From contig VXRC01000032.1 of NCBI GenBank assembly GCA_009838645.1, positions 50,989 through 114,988 of the forward strand: a stretch of 64,000 nucleotides of DNA, in the 5' to 3' direction. Positions 44,001 through 51,664 of this stretch are shown piece after piece. Within the stretch, counting starts at the first letter, position 1. Each line of letters begins with the position of its first letter. The stretch is from Gemmatimonadota bacterium (GTDB lineage: Bacteria; JAAXHH01). A model generated the notes under the pieces. It had not been told where the DNA came from. It did no database searches and saw only the letters and a list, made by a program, of their open reading frames with translations. The position numbers and the translations under genes were made by a program.

Positions 44001-45119
44001 CACTTCCACGTCGTCAATCGCGCCGAGCCATGCCTGGAAAGCCGCGTCCAGCGGCGCGCACAGGAAAGTTCTGTCAAGCCTCAGTCTTTCGAGATTGCCG
44101 AGATTGGCCATGGCCCTGGGCAACGGCCCGTGCGAGAAGTTATTGCCCCTGGCGCCGAGTTCCCTGAGCCTGAAGAGTCGTCCGATTTCGGGGGGAATGC
44201 TTCCCGAAAACCGGTTATAGGAAATCTCCAGCACCTCCAGACTGGCGAGTCGTCCGATTCCAGGGGGAATGCTTCCGGTCAACCGATTGCCCAGGAGTGA
44301 AAGAGATTGGAGCCTTTCCAGCCGGACCAGTTCCACGGGAAATACGCCCTCCAGGCCGTTCCGGTCGAGCAACAGTTCGATCACCCTTCCTTCGGTGTCG
44401 GTTGTCACCCCGTGCCAGTCGGCCAGGGGCGCGTCGCTCGACCAGTTCTCGGCGAGCGTCCATCCCGGTCCGCCGGTGCCGTTGAACAACGCCACCAGGG
44501 CGGCGCGGTCCAGCGCGTCTGGTCCGAAGCCCGAGACCGTGACTTCCACGCTTGTCGATATTTCCCCGGAATACACGGTGATCCGGGCGTTTCCGTTAGA
44601 CCGCGCCTCGAGGTCTCCCAGGGCGTTCACCGAGACGACGAAGGGATCGCTGCTTGTCCAGAAGAGCCGCGCGTTTGGCACCGGGTTGCCGTTCCTGTCT
44701 TTGGCTGCGGCGTCAACCCGCAGCGCCCCGTCCGTCTTCGTCAGCGTCACGCTCGCGGGCGCGACCTCGATACGAGCGACGGCCTGCGATACCGTGACGG
44801 CGGCGTTCGCATGGAATTGACCTGAAACGGCCGTAACGACCGCGGAACCGTTCTTCCGGGCCGTGGCCAGGCCCTCGTCCGTCACGCTGGCTACTTCGGT
44901 GTTTCCGCTGGTCCACGTCACGGCAGCGTCCGCGATCACCCGATCGTTCCCGTCCCGGACCGACGCGGTGAACTGCACGGTCGCGCCAAGGGCGTCCAAC
45001 TCGGCCTCGGAGGGCGATATGCTGATGCTGGCCGCCGGCGGCGGTCCCGTGGGGCTTTCCCTGCCGCATGACGGAAGGATGATGATCGAGAGTAAGACAG
45101 GAACGACAAGAAACCTCAT
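41034..45119 (-). CDS. Giant lipoprotein: Ig-like domains, plant-type LRRs and a metzincin-like metalloprotease
   Basis: A 1361-aa predicted surface lipoprotein. The signal ends at Cys18 (ILPSC). Residues ~30-190 are two bacterial Ig-like (BIG2) domains (VTWTSGNTEVASV, FWTSSDPFVVSV). Residues ~200-890 hold many leucine-rich repeats of the plant-type consensus LxxLxxNxLxGxIPxELGxL, in three blocks separated by CAPxD/LCAS-type caps. Residues ~900-1361 are a protease-like region with the metzincin zinc site HELGHNMNLRH (H1117, E1118, H1121, H1127) and a Met-turn candidate LMSYC. A 15-bp repeat (41190-41219) codes GGPAAGGPAA. I chose the ATG at 45119 because of the lipoprotein signal. It lies 29 bp downstream of a PhyH gene. 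The substrate is unknown. Confidence 0.85.
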   Translation of the reverse strand: MRFLVVPVLLSIIILPSCGRESPTGPPPAASISISPSEAELDALGATVQFTASVRDGNDRVIADAAVTWTSGNTEVASVTDEGLATARKNGSAVVTAVSGQFHANAAVTVSQAVARIEVAPASVTLTKTDGALRVDAAAKDRNGNPVPNARLFWTSSDPFVVSVNALGDLEARSNGNARITVYSGEISTSVEVTVSGFGPDALDRAALVALFNGTGGPGWTLAENWSSDAPLADWHGVTTDTEGRVIELLLDRNGLEGVFPVELVRLERLQSLSLLGNRLTGSIPPGIGRLASLEVLEISYNRFSGSIPPEIGRLFRLRELGARGNNFSHGPLPRAMANLGNLERLRLDRTFLCAPLDAAFQAWLGAIDDVEVDNCEDMERSALIALYNAADGGSWTERNNWLTAAPVNAWHGVATNDLGQVTGLDLEDNNLSGTLPSRLGDLRSMGVLDLSNNPGLKGPLPASLVDLGLTVLNLGGTRLCAPQDPAYQAWLATVGDVRVGGCPAAVSPDRVALTALYGETGGAYWKEAANWLSEAPLRDWHGVETDAGGHVTSIDLGYNNLKGRLPPELALMDRLETLRLIGNGLTGHIPPELARLDRLATLDLSVNLLTGPIPPELGQLAALSILDLSANGLTGTVPPELGRLDRLTVLDLRLNRLHGTLPQDLGNLLSLGRMELSSNRFTGPVPPELARLADLTVLNFAVNGLTGSVPPELGRLRNLVALELGRNELTGSVPPGLGQLADLEELDLSYNALTGLVPPELGRLANLEELNLSTNGLTGPVPPELGRLANLVTLSLASNRMSGSVPSELGALGELRTLSLSHNAALSGPLPRTFLDLDLASLLLAGTRLCASRDVETQTWLRNIDERRVSDCGDPVARVASAYLTQAVQSLENRVPLVAGKPALLRVFVTNGGMADAKRPPVRATFYRNNLPVYTAEIPGGDYSLPDRPEEGDLAASSNAHIPAYVVRPGLEMVIEIDSVSVVDRRLPPAGRLALEVSEVPPLDLTLVPFLWTWNPDRTLADYAAGLSPDDELFRMTRETLPVGDFHLNVREPVWTSVASEAKNTISILIEVFVVRILDGARGHYMAILPASERVGVAVIPGKIGVSALDGYTIAHELGHNMNLRHAPCGGPAGLDPDYPYADGTTGAWGYDVLSGSLVSPRNHDLMSYCPPGWISDFHFVKALIYRRSSERPVPAARAASATNLLLWGEVNDLGETVLHPAFAVDAPPVLPETGGPYRLTGEDGAGNTLFALSFGATEIADGAGSVFAFVLPVQADWLDRLHRIALSGPDDLTTMDRNGGPAAGGPAAAIMLDRTTGAVRGILRDWPDQGGSPAFARRVPPDGDFEIRVSRGIPDWNPR
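41190..41219. repeat. 15-bp tandem repeat in the LRR-protease gene
   Basis: Two perfect 15-bp units encode GGPAA twice near the C-terminus of the giant lipoprotein. Confidence 0.85.
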
Positions 45120-45148
45120 GGTCCGACTCCATTGCGAAACGCGTCGGT

Positions 45149-45934
45149 TCAACCCCAGCGGTACTCCGGCGGATCGAATACGAAACCGTGGAAGAAGCGC
45201 CGGTGCCGGGGTGTGAGGCTGTTCAGGAAACCCCTGTCGTAACGCCACTGCTCCGCGCACGCCAGCATCCAGGGGTGTTCGTAGCCGTAGTAGAGGATCA
45301 CCCGCTTGCCGCCGCGGCGCGTGAACGGACCGGCCGAGTGCCACACCCCGTTGTGGAAGAGCACGGCCGTGCCGGGCCGCCCGCAGACCTGTACGGCGCC
45401 GGGCATGCCGTTCTTCGAATCCGGTTCGACAAGGGACTTGTGGCTGCCCGGTACCAGGGTCAGGTTGGCCTGGCCGGGTTCAGTCATGTCACTCAGGTAA
45501 TACCCCACCTTGAACTGCAATAGCGGTATATGCGGCCGGAAGTCGCGAAACCCGTCCTGTATCCCGTCCGTATGCCAGCCCTTTCCGTGATGCTCTTCGG
45601 GTTCGATCTCGTAGATGGCGTCGGTCGAGTGCAGATGGGGCATCTCGTTGAACAGACCGTGGATGTATTCCATCATCGGATCGTAGTCGAGCATGTCCAG
45701 AAAGAGCGGGTCTTCGGCCAGCAGGTGCATGACCCGCGTGTTGGCCGAATCCAGTTTGTCGGCGAAGGCTGGTTCGTGAGTACGATGGAACCCGGGGTCG
45801 CGGCGCCGCACTATCGTCCGTTCCAGCGCGGCGTTGAGCGAATCCACCAGTGCTGGTGGTAGGAAATCCTCCAGCACCAGGTAACCGTTCGTGTCGAAGA
45901 GGAAGCGTTCGGCGTCCGTGGGGTGGTTGGTCAT
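45149..45934 (-). CDS. Phytanoyl-CoA dioxygenase (PhyH) family protein, copy 1
   Basis: A 261-aa Fe(II)/2-oxoglutarate-dependent oxygenase. The metal triad is visible as the HxD pair in WHTDGIQDG and the distal histidine in WHSAGPF; the arginine for 2-oxoglutarate is probably in the following RRGGKRVILYY. The substrate is not predictable; the family hydroxylates lipids, secondary metabolites and osmolytes. AAAGGA precedes the ATG at 45934. It is divergent from the amidohydrolase at 46125, with 190 bp between them that should hold both promoters, though I see no clear motif. Confidence 0.88.
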   Translation of the reverse strand: MTNHPTDAERFLFDTNGYLVLEDFLPPALVDSLNAALERTIVRRRDPGFHRTHEPAFADKLDSANTRVMHLLAEDPLFLDMLDYDPMMEYIHGLFNEMPHLHSTDAIYEIEPEEHHGKGWHTDGIQDGFRDFRPHIPLLQFKVGYYLSDMTEPGQANLTLVPGSHKSLVEPDSKNGMPGAVQVCGRPGTAVLFHNGVWHSAGPFTRRGGKRVILYYGYEHPWMLACAEQWRYDRGFLNSLTPRHRRFFHGFVFDPPEYRWG

Positions 45935-46124
45935 ATTCCGGATCCTTTCACATCCTATCTGCCCTGGTCGATCTCTCACCATCCTTAACATCGTGGGGTT
46001 TTTCCGTCAAGCCCATTCAGCGCTAACAAGCAGGAATGAAGTTGCGGTCCCGCAAGCATACCTGTTCATTATGCGTTTTCCAGGGATTCGAAGCTCCGTT
46101 CCCGGTGAACTTTCGAGGCATTTA

Positions 46125-47240
46125 ATGATCTACGACGGACACGCCTATTGTTTTCCTGCTCCGGACGAAATCGGTGGTTTCGACGATCGGGCCGAATTCC
46201 ATCGCCACCTGCAACTGTTCATGGCCCAGGCCCGGCAGCAGCCCGTCTGGCGGCGTGGCGACCGCGCGCTTGCCGACGCTTCGGGGCTCTACGACCCCGA
46301 TTGGCCCTGGCGCTTCGAAGGCCTGCGGGAAGCAGACTTCCGCACCGGAAAACACGGACTGGCCGAATGGACACTAGACGGCGAAGATTACGTCAAGCAG
46401 GCCCTGCCGCCGTGGACGGAGGACTTCTCCTTCTCTTCGGAGTATCTGGTAGCGGAGATGGACTACGCCGGCGTCGACCGGGCCCTCCTGCACCGCACGC
46501 CCTACATGGGGCTCGACGACGATTACATCGCGGAATGCTGCCGCCGCCACCCCGAGCGGATCCAGGGACTGGCCCAGATACCCGAGTGGTGGATACCCGA
46601 CAGGACCGGCGAAGCCATTGCGAAACTGGAACGGGCAATCGGTGTTCACGGTCTATCGGGCCTTCAGTTCGCGCCATTCCACCGGCCGCTTTACGACCTC
46701 TCCGCTGAATGGACCGGGCCCGATTTCGACCCGTTCTGGACAGCGGTGGCCAGGTTGGAAATACCGGTGTTTTTCACCCTCGGTGCGGTCGGGTCGCCTT
46801 CCGCATACATGGAAGAGTTACGTTCGTTGCGTGCATGGATGGACCGGTTCCCCGACGTCGACGTGATCGTGACGCACGGATTCCCCTGGCGGATGTTTGC
46901 CGAAGGCGACCGGATCAACGTCCCCGATGAAGTGTACGCCGCGGCGCCATCGGACCACCCCCGCTTTCACATCCAGATCCTCTTCGCCGTGTTCCTGCAG
47001 TCGCGCTGGGACTACCCCATGCCCCAGATGCGGCCCGTCCTGGAAGAGATGGTCGAACGCTTCGGCGCCGACCGCATCCTGTGGGGAACGGACATCCCCA
47101 TCGTGCTGCTGCACTGGACCTATCGCCAGAGCCTGGACTATGTGAGGCGCTACTGCCCGTTTCTGGACGAGTGCGAGATGGAGGCGATCCTCGGTGGCAA
47201 TATGGAGCGGATCATGGAGGTGGGCAGGTTTGCCGGGTAA
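46125..47240 (+). CDS. Amidohydrolase family 2 protein (metal-dependent hydrolase/decarboxylase type)
   Basis: A 371-aa TIM-barrel protein of the amidohydrolase 2 family. Features are the N-terminal IYDGHAYCFPAP (in place of the more usual DxHxH), the mid-sequence DVIVTHGFPWRMF histidine, and the C-terminal RILWGTDIPIV with the catalytic-type aspartate. The family includes decarboxylases and lactonases, and no substrate can be named. I chose the ATG at 46125; the frame is open upstream but the extension is unlike the family. No signal peptide is present. It lies divergent from a PhyH oxygenase, which suggests joint catabolism of a natural product (inference). Confidence 0.82.
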   Translation: MIYDGHAYCFPAPDEIGGFDDRAEFHRHLQLFMAQARQQPVWRRGDRALADASGLYDPDWPWRFEGLREADFRTGKHGLAEWTLDGEDYVKQALPPWTEDFSFSSEYLVAEMDYAGVDRALLHRTPYMGLDDDYIAECCRRHPERIQGLAQIPEWWIPDRTGEAIAKLERAIGVHGLSGLQFAPFHRPLYDLSAEWTGPDFDPFWTAVARLEIPVFFTLGAVGSPSAYMEELRSLRAWMDRFPDVDVIVTHGFPWRMFAEGDRINVPDEVYAAAPSDHPRFHIQILFAVFLQSRWDYPMPQMRPVLEEMVERFGADRILWGTDIPIVLLHWTYRQSLDYVRRYCPFLDECEMEAILGGNMERIMEVGRFAG

Positions 47241-47355
47241 GAACGAGGCAGGGGCCTGTTGGGGCCGTTCGGTGTCCGAGTCAACGGATGGGACTATCGA
47301 CATCCCGGTAAGTTGAGCCTGCGGACGAGGTGGATTTGTCGGAAATGCCCGGCGG

Positions 47356-48513
47356 CTAGCTCGCATTCAGGCCCAAACGGCTGTCTTCCGCGGCGAGCCA
47401 TTCCGCATAGGGGCGCGGCATCGGGCCGGGCGGGTCCAGACCGTGCTCCTCGCGCCAGCGCAGGAGCGGGTGATTGCGTTCCGCTTGTGGCAGATCCACG
47501 CGCCGACCGCGCGCGCCCGACTCGAAAATACCCATCAATATCTCCAGCACGTGGCGGCCGGCGTCACCCGAGCACTCGTGAGCACGGCCCTCGTCGAGCG
47601 CCTTCACGTACTCATCGGCGAACTGATAATCCTCCACGGAAGCCGGTCCCGCCGGATCGTAGTGCTCCGGTACGATGGGGGCGAGAGGCTGCCACTCAGT
47701 CTGGCCGGGGGCATAGTGCGGCGTGGACAGAAACCACGGAGCGTCGCTTTTCCAGTAGAGCCGGCCCTCGGTGCCGTAGATCTCGATCATATAGGCTGTT
47801 GAATCCATCACGGGGAAGCGGTGCTGCAAGAGGACACCCGAAATCCCGTGTTCGAAGGCAAGGGCCGCGGTCACATGCTCACCGGCGATATAGCCCATGC
47901 CACTCGGCGACGGCACCACGTCCTCGGGCGTGATCGGACGGCCATCGGTCAAGACCACGGCTTGCACGCTCCGAACGGGTCCAGCCACACCAAGCATCGC
48001 ATTGAGCGAGTGCGTGGCGATATTCATCAGGCCGTAGCCGCCGTAGTAGCCCTTGCCGCTGCCCTGGACATAGCGCAAGTCGCCGATCCGGCCCTCGGCA
48101 ATCGCCGCTTTGACCGCTTGAAGCGCGCCGCCGCTGCGCCCCTGGTGATGTACGGCCACCTGCACCCCTTTTTCCGCGGCCTTGGCCAACACCGCGTCGG
48201 CCTCGGCCAGGGTCGTGCAGATCGGTTTTTCGATGTCGATGTGGACGCCGTGCTCCAGCACGCGCATAGCCAGGGGATAGTGGAACTCGGTGCCCGTGGG
48301 AATGGCGACAATGTCCGGCGCCTCGGCCTCGATCATGCGGTCGAGATCGTCGTAACGAGCCGCAACCCCCAGTTCGTCGCCGAGGGTCGCCAGCCGCTCG
48401 GGCACGAGGTCGCACAGTGCCACAACCTCGGTGCGGGGATGCTGATGGTACGCGCGGCCCGCGGCCGTGCCCCGGCCTCGGCAGCCCAAAATAGCAACTC
48501 GGTACGGTTGCAT
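47356..48513 (-). CDS. Gfo/Idh/MocA family oxidoreductase, copy 1
   Basis: An NAD(P)-dependent dehydrogenase of 385 aa. The Rossmann glycine motif is GCRGRGTAAG near residue 10. The EKP motif is present in HIDIEKPICTT, carrying the catalytic-type lysine, and a later H-containing segment (NIATHSLNAMLG) fits the active site. Such enzymes oxidise sugars, inositols or related polyols. No signal peptide is present. GGAGA precedes the ATG at 48513. It converges on the amidohydrolase at 46125 with 115 bp between the stops. Confidence 0.9.
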   Translation of the reverse strand: MQPYRVAILGCRGRGTAAGRAYHQHPRTEVVALCDLVPERLATLGDELGVAARYDDLDRMIEAEAPDIVAIPTGTEFHYPLAMRVLEHGVHIDIEKPICTTLAEADAVLAKAAEKGVQVAVHHQGRSGGALQAVKAAIAEGRIGDLRYVQGSGKGYYGGYGLMNIATHSLNAMLGVAGPVRSVQAVVLTDGRPITPEDVVPSPSGMGYIAGEHVTAALAFEHGISGVLLQHRFPVMDSTAYMIEIYGTEGRLYWKSDAPWFLSTPHYAPGQTEWQPLAPIVPEHYDPAGPASVEDYQFADEYVKALDEGRAHECSGDAGRHVLEILMGIFESGARGRRVDLPQAERNHPLLRWREEHGLDPPGPMPRPYAEWLAAEDSRLGLNAS

Positions 48514-48682
48514 GGAGCGATCTCCTTTTCCGGCTACAGAACTCGAGAATAGAATGTGTTAAGGCTACTATAACAATTAACCGGGAGATTCACACGTAGT
48601 ATCGGATGAAATTAACGCTACCCGGACGGTTAGAAAAGAAAGACACCAGCACTGTAATTCGACAGATTAGGAAGGGGATGGC

Positions 48683-48838
48683 ATGGCGGAAAACAAGCGA
48701 GGTTGGTCCTGGGTGCCTTTTCTTACCATGAGGGGCCTCATCGGTACGATCATGGTTTTTCTGATCGGTGGCCTCAGCGAACGGATGCTCTCCGTCGAAG
48801 ATGATCTGAGAGCGTTGGCAAGAAGGTCGAACGATTAG
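48683..48838 (+). CDS. 51-aa single-helix membrane protein, probably frameshifted
   Basis: A very short gene with a clear ribosome-binding site (AGGAAGGGG) before the ATG. The product has one membrane helix (MRGLIGTIMVFLIGGL) and a short charged tail, LSVEDDLRALARRSND. If the frame changes near the codons for RAL, the DNA continues as GKKVERLDVKLEERTRDSAG, a convincing coiled-coil extension. The present stop therefore may result from a single-base change or sequencing error. I do not recognise the family. It precedes another small membrane/coiled-coil gene by 116 bp. The 169 bp upstream hold no other gene. Confidence 0.55.
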   Translation: MAENKRGWSWVPFLTMRGLIGTIMVFLIGGLSERMLSVEDDLRALARRSND

Positions 48839-48954
48839 ACGTCAAGCTCGAGGAACGAACGCGGGATTCGGCAGGCGGCTGAGAAAAGACCATTGCAAAC
48901 GAAGAAGACGTTTCACATCTATGAGAAAAGGCCGAAACCAATAAAGGAATCGAC

Positions 48955-49158
48955 ATGAGTGATTGGATCATGCCTGTAACCACCGGGGCCTGCTTGATTC
49001 TCGGATGGTTGTTCTTTATACGCGGTAAAATGGCTTCCAGGGAAGACATCAAAGACCTAAGTAAAGAAGTGCATGACATGAACACCCGTTTAGGAAGAGT
49101 GGAGGGTGTGATAAGTAGATTGGAATTCGAATCTGTTTCAAGGAAACCTGGGAACTGA
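48955..49158 (+). CDS. 67-aa membrane-anchored coiled-coil protein
   Basis: A small protein with one N-terminal membrane helix (VTTGACLILGWLFFI) followed by a basic stop-transfer (RGKMASRED) and a heptad-like helix (IKDLSKEVHDMNTRLGRVEG). AAAGGA precedes the ATG. The layout, helix plus cytoplasmic coiled coil, resembles the neighbour at 48683 once its frame is restored, so they may be partners or relatives. The function is unknown. Confidence 0.6.
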   Translation: MSDWIMPVTTGACLILGWLFFIRGKMASREDIKDLSKEVHDMNTRLGRVEGVISRLEFESVSRKPGN

Positions 49159-49293
49159 TCTGCCGATCGGCTTGGCGGTCGAGTTCAGTATCTGTAGCCG
49201 TGGAGATTCCTATTTCGGCAGAGGAACTGTTCGGGAAATGTCACGTTCTACAAAGTGGGATCTGTGACTCATTTCCGAAAGAAAGGAAAGTTC

Positions 49294-49761
49294 ATGCGAT
49301 ACCTGGTTGCGGCGGTATGCCTGGTTGTGGCGATTTGGATCTCAGTTTCCCTCCTTGCCTGTGACGACCGCGATCCTGTCGTTGGATCAGGCAACAATGG
49401 CGAACTGCAATCCGATGAGGATGAACAGCCGACCAATGAAGTCGAACAAAGGACCGAGGAAGGCGATCGGGCGCGGCTGGTAGAGATGCGTCAGGAAATC
49501 GACATGCTAATCGGCGACGCTGCGGCCGCGTCGATTGCAGACTGTCGCTACGCGGGCCTGGGCTCCAAGCCCTGCGGAGGTCCCTGGGAGTACATCGTTT
49601 ATTCCGTCTCATCCACCGATTCGACGGCACTGGCCGAGCGGTTGAAAGCGTATGACGCCTTTGAAGCCGAGATGAATGAGCTTTACGGGTACGTTTCCGA
49701 CTGCTCGATTCCCAACAGGCCGGTTCTGGTGTTTAAGGATGGTCGGTGCATCGCCGAGTGA
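49294..49761 (+). CDS. Small cysteine-containing lipoprotein of unknown function
   Basis: A 155-aa predicted lipoprotein. The signal ends in a lipobox (VSLLAC, Cys23). A glutamate-rich linker follows, then a compact domain with IADCRYAGLGSKPCGGPWEY and a C-terminal SDCSIPNRP...DGRCIAE, giving four cysteines that could form two disulfides in the periplasm. The CRYxxxGxKPCGGPWEY pattern is one I have seen in uncharacterised proteins of other bacteria, without a known role. AAAGGA precedes the ATG at 49294. The 135 bp upstream contain nothing recognised. Confidence 0.65.
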   Translation: MRYLVAAVCLVVAIWISVSLLACDDRDPVVGSGNNGELQSDEDEQPTNEVEQRTEEGDRARLVEMRQEIDMLIGDAAAASIADCRYAGLGSKPCGGPWEYIVYSVSSTDSTALAERLKAYDAFEAEMNELYGYVSDCSIPNRPVLVFKDGRCIAE

Positions 49762-49797
49762 CGCCTTGCCCTCAAGCGCGACGCTCAACCCGGTCAG

Positions 49798-49821
49798 CGC
49801 TGTTCAAATCCCCGAACAGCG
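49798..49821. terminator. Hairpin between convergent genes (possible terminator)
   Basis: A perfect 8-bp stem (CGCTGTTC, 49798-49805, with GAACAGCG, 49814-49821) and an 8-nt loop lie between the converging lipoprotein and DUF1697 genes. Neither side has a T-run, so termination activity is uncertain. Confidence 0.35.
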
Positions 49822-49869
49822 GACGACAAGAAACACAGACGGGCCGGCGTCGGACAGGTTAGTCTGCAT

Positions 49870-50436
49870 TCAGTCTCTTTCCATGAGTTCGAGCAACCGG
49901 GTCGTGGAGTTCCAGTTGCGGACGGTCACGCGCTGGTACACGGGCATCGACGCAAGCCGGCTGAGATAGCTTCGCGAGGCCTGGTCGATCCGTCTGGAGA
50001 AGTAGAGCACACCGCTGCCCGCCCAGGCTTCATCCACGCCGGGCCTGGTGGGGACGCCCTCCATGGCGGCTGTTGCCGTAAGTGGTGCCTTCAGGAAGAT
50101 CACGTCGTATCTGTACGTCTCCGGCCGTTGTCCAAAACCAGCCGGCGCATCGGAAACCACTCCCCGCATCTGCTTTCGAGAGCGCATCACGACATTTGCT
50201 TCGTAGTCAAACGCCACAGCCAACATCTCCTCGATTCGCTTAGTCAAGGTCCTGAGCCCGGTGGAAGGCGTGCGGAAGATCACGTTTCCGCTCTGGATAT
50301 ACGTGGCGACATCGCGGAATCCTTCGGCCTCGAAACAATTCCGGAGATCTGCCATCTTGATGATGTTCTTCCCGCCGACATTGATTCCGCGCAGCAAGGC
50401 AAGGTAGGTTTCGTCGGGGTCCTTGCGTTTAGTCAT
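49870..50436 (-). CDS. DUF1697 family protein
   Basis: A 188-aa protein of the DUF1697 family, whose function is unknown. The family start YLALLRGINVGGKNIIKM is unmistakable, followed by YIQSGNVIFRT and the C-terminal RNWNSTTRLLELM. Members occur singly in many soil and marine bacteria. I chose the ATG at 50436 because the conserved N-terminus begins close to it. It is divergent from the nuclease-like pair at 50538, with about 100 bp between. Confidence 0.88.
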   Translation of the reverse strand: MTKRKDPDETYLALLRGINVGGKNIIKMADLRNCFEAEGFRDVATYIQSGNVIFRTPSTGLRTLTKRIEEMLAVAFDYEANVVMRSRKQMRGVVSDAPAGFGQRPETYRYDVIFLKAPLTATAAMEGVPTRPGVDEAWAGSGVLYFSRRIDQASRSYLSRLASMPVYQRVTVRNWNSTTRLLELMERD

Positions 50437-50537
50437 GATCCGCCTCTTTCTTCGGTCCAACTTCTGTATACAATGTAATCGTTGAAAAGTGCAGAAAGAA
50501 CGTTTTAAATTGGCTAAAAGTTCGGTTAGGTGAAACC

Positions 50538-51653
50538 ATGTCTACGACCATGGAGGGGGATCGGATAGTGACGATAAAAACAAACGATGATTCATTATTG
50601 GCCCATCTTGCCTGGATGCTGTCATCGCGACACGAGGATGTCGCCGTTGAAGCACTAGGATACATTCTGAAGTCCGCCACGGCGCGAAAGGTCTTGGAAT
50701 ACCTAGTGAAGAGCGGCGGTACGAATACGGGAGAAATATCCAGTGTTCGGACACAGGTTGGTGGTGAGGACGGGACCCGACCCGACCTGGTCGGATTTGA
50801 TGAAAACAGCAACGAGTGCCTTATCATCGAAGCGAAGTTTTGGGCTGGCCTTACCGGCAATCAGCCGACCGCATACCTTAAGCGGCTGCCGTCGGAGAAA
50901 GCGCTCCTGTTCGTCGTACCAGTTTCTAGGATCGAAACACTCTGGGCTGAATTGCGACACCTTGCAGGCATTTATGGTTCGATCAGTATCTTTATGAGTT
51001 CCACCGAATTCAAGAGTGCTACTGTAAGCAGAGCAGATTTCGGCACGAAATACCTCATGTTGATTAGTTGGCAGGATTTGCTTAACCACTTGGAGAACGC
51101 CGACGACTTGGATATGATCGATGAAATCAGGCAACTCCAGGGATTTGTCAACCGAATCGACGAAAGTGGATTTCCGCCGCTCAGGATTGAAGAACTCGGG
51201 CCGGAGTTTCCACGACGTTTACGTGGTCTACGGCAACTGGTTAACGATGCGACAAACCGTTCGGTAGAGCGTCAATACGCTGATATAGCAGGTTTGAGAA
51301 TCACACCGAGGTATCGTGGATATGGTAGGTACCTGCGAATTGCCGGTGCTGGAGTCTGGTTTGGAGTTGACTCTGTTCGATGGGCAAAGGGTTCCTATCC
51401 CGATACTCCCATTTGGCTCATCTTCGAACAATGGAAGGCGGATTCGTCGATCAGACTGGATCAGACTCGAAAGGCACTTGAGTCGCTTGAACATTCGGAT
51501 CCAAAAGAATGTTACGGCGAAGTTGATGAAGTGGTTGTTCCGATTCCACTGCCTGTTGGGATCGATTATGAATCGGTGTTAGAATCAGTCGTGGGACGAA
51601 TCAAAAGGATTGCCGAACTGATTACTGCGCACACCCAAAACTATGAAGAATAG
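50538..51653 (+). CDS. PD-(D/E)XK nuclease-like protein, first gene of a two-gene module
   Basis: A 371-aa protein of unknown family with a clear PD-(D/E)XK nuclease signature: D83 (RPDLV), E98-A-K100 (LIIEAKFW) and Q109 in LTGNQP, spaced as in restriction-type nucleases. Before it lies a helical region (HLAWMLSSRHEDVAVEALGYIL) with E34/E39 as possible extra acidic residues. The remaining ~250 residues are unassigned. No signal peptide or membrane helix is present. The gene and its partner are visibly AT-richer than the surrounding genes, which suggests transfer. It ends 11 bp before the partner gene. DNA cleavage is inferred from the motif only. Confidence 0.72.
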   Translation: MSTTMEGDRIVTIKTNDDSLLAHLAWMLSSRHEDVAVEALGYILKSATARKVLEYLVKSGGTNTGEISSVRTQVGGEDGTRPDLVGFDENSNECLIIEAKFWAGLTGNQPTAYLKRLPSEKALLFVVPVSRIETLWAELRHLAGIYGSISIFMSSTEFKSATVSRADFGTKYLMLISWQDLLNHLENADDLDMIDEIRQLQGFVNRIDESGFPPLRIEELGPEFPRRLRGLRQLVNDATNRSVERQYADIAGLRITPRYRGYGRYLRIAGAGVWFGVDSVRWAKGSYPDTPIWLIFEQWKADSSIRLDQTRKALESLEHSDPKECYGEVDEVVVPIPLPVGIDYESVLESVVGRIKRIAELITAHTQNYEE

Positions 51654-51664
51654 AAGTTAAGTTC

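Noticed and set aside
43000..44300. Periodic DNA similarity read as a direct-repeat array
   Set aside because: It comes from the leucine-rich repeat codons of the giant lipoprotein, not from a non-coding repeat.
45120..45344. 75-residue extension of the LRR-protease frame
   Set aside because: It overlaps the PhyH gene out of frame, and the lipoprotein signal starts at 45119.
49798..49821. Sequence GTTCAAATCC resembling a tRNA T-arm
   Set aside because: No acceptor stem, anticodon arm or D-arm can be formed around it; it is the loop side of a simple hairpin.
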